This document shows positions 46,606 to 46,930 of a DNA stretch of 46,930 nt, piece by piece. Source of the stretch: Saprospiraceae bacterium. Lineage in GTDB: Bacteria; Bacteroidota; Bacteroidia; Chitinophagales; Saprospiraceae. Where the stretch lies: the NCBI GenBank assembly GCA_022841505.1, contig JALHRK010000006.1, forward strand, positions 1-46,930, given 5' to 3'. A program made the translations under genes and the position numbers. The notes beneath the pieces were generated by a model that worked only from the letters and a program-made list of their open reading frames with translations, did not search any database and was not told the DNA's origin. Position 1 is the first letter of the stretch. Each line of letters opens with the position of its first letter.

Positions 46606-46820
46606 ATTGCACCTTACCTATATGCGATGATCGCTCAAAAGCGTGTGCTTATCGTCTGGTACAAATACAGAGCCGAAAGGAATATTACGCGGCATATTAC
46701 AAGGCGAACAGGGAAAGAAAACTAGCGGCTGCTAATCAGCGATATGTTGAAAAGCACGATGAGATAAGGGCATATCAGGCGGGATATAAACAGAGAGCGA
46801 GACGCGGCGAATATGTTTAG
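46587..46820 (+). CDS. small Cys/basic protein
   Basis: This 77-residue protein has a Cys cluster at the start (CLNCTLPICDDRSKACAYRL) and then a basic helical region (EYYAAYYKANRERKLAAANQRYVEKHDEIRAYQ). The basic region closely resembles the linker of the HNH proteins at 16421 and 42265, so it may be a truncated relative without the nuclease. It overlaps rusA. Confidence 0.55.
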   Translation: MFDDCLNCTLPICDDRSKACAYRLVQIQSRKEYYAAYYKANRERKLAAANQRYVEKHDEIRAYQAGYKQRARRGEYV

Positions 46821-46852
46821 GCGTATCCGGCACAAATTTAAGGAGAGAAAAG

Positions 46853-46930
46853 ATGAAAACAACAAACTATAAAAAACAAATGATTCGGCACGGCGAAATG
46901 CTGCTAGTGCCTGTGGACGCCGTTCCTGCT
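46853..46930 (+). CDS. 5' end of an unknown gene (partial)
   Basis: An AAGGAGAG ribosome site precedes ATG 46853, which opens 26 codons to the window edge: MKTTNYKKQMIRHGEMLLVP... The block RHGEMLLVPVDAVP is familiar from small phage and bacterial proteins of unknown function. The rest lies outside the window. Confidence 0.6.
   Translation, partial: MKTTNYKKQMIRHGEMLLVPVDAVPA

Noticed and set aside
1-46930. A circular genome cut open in this window
   Set aside because: The partial gene at 46853 and the partial frame at 2-160 do not join in the same frame, and no terminal repeat is visible.

Overview
The window is almost wall-to-wall phage genome: a temperate, long-tailed (siphovirus-like) phage or an excised or unbounded prophage. 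It has terminase, portal, a P22-type coat protein, head-tail joining proteins, tail tube, tail chaperones, tape measure, tail tip, tailspikes, a lysis cassette, a tyrosine integrase and a lysogeny switch. No chromosomal housekeeping genes flank it. Both ends cut genes (2-160 and 46853-46930), and the two partial frames do not join into one obvious gene, so I do not claim circularity. The host is unknown. A signal-peptide accessory protein ending its leader in FGQ, and a YFSDIEETF-type protein at 38606, remind me of Acidobacteriota phages, but this is a weak guess from memory.

Layout. 1-1640: small unknown genes. 1640-5100: lysis and membrane region (chitinase-like endolysin, a possible L,D-transpeptidase-like protein, holin-like and spanin-like small membrane proteins). 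5100-6320: tiny genes. 6310-16470: packaging and head (TerS, TerL, DUF4055-like portal, metallopeptidase-like, head morphogenesis, scaffold, coat, connectors, tail terminator, tail tube). 16421-21690: tail chaperones with a probable programmed frameshift and the tape measure, interrupted by two HNH endonucleases and a reverse-strand exported protein. 21691-33938: tail tip and fibres. 33939-36265: attP-like repeats, then the reverse-strand genes for integrase, excisionase-like protein, UmuD-like protease and a ribbon-helix-helix (RHH) protein. 36296-46930: early region on the + strand with a second RHH protein, recombination/replication-type genes, an SSB-like protein, HNH proteins, a DNA methyltransferase, a RusA-like resolvase and four structured non-coding blocks.

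How it seems to work. The lysogeny switch appears to be built from two divergent RHH proteins plus a separate UmuD-like (S24) protease, instead of the usual CI/Cro helix-turn-helix pair. Two early promoters downstream carry a tandem TGTATAC site at the same place, and a related GTATAC lies at the reverse promoter. The lysis and head modules start from promoters whose leaders contain a small hairpin and then an intrinsic terminator before the first gene, which suggests attenuation or antitermination. The early region carries a terminator-ended array of tRNA-like, multi-arm RNA elements (43103-43740) and a 235-nt G-rich tract with GG every five nucleotides. These two, together with the RHH/protease switch, are the best candidates for something undescribed.
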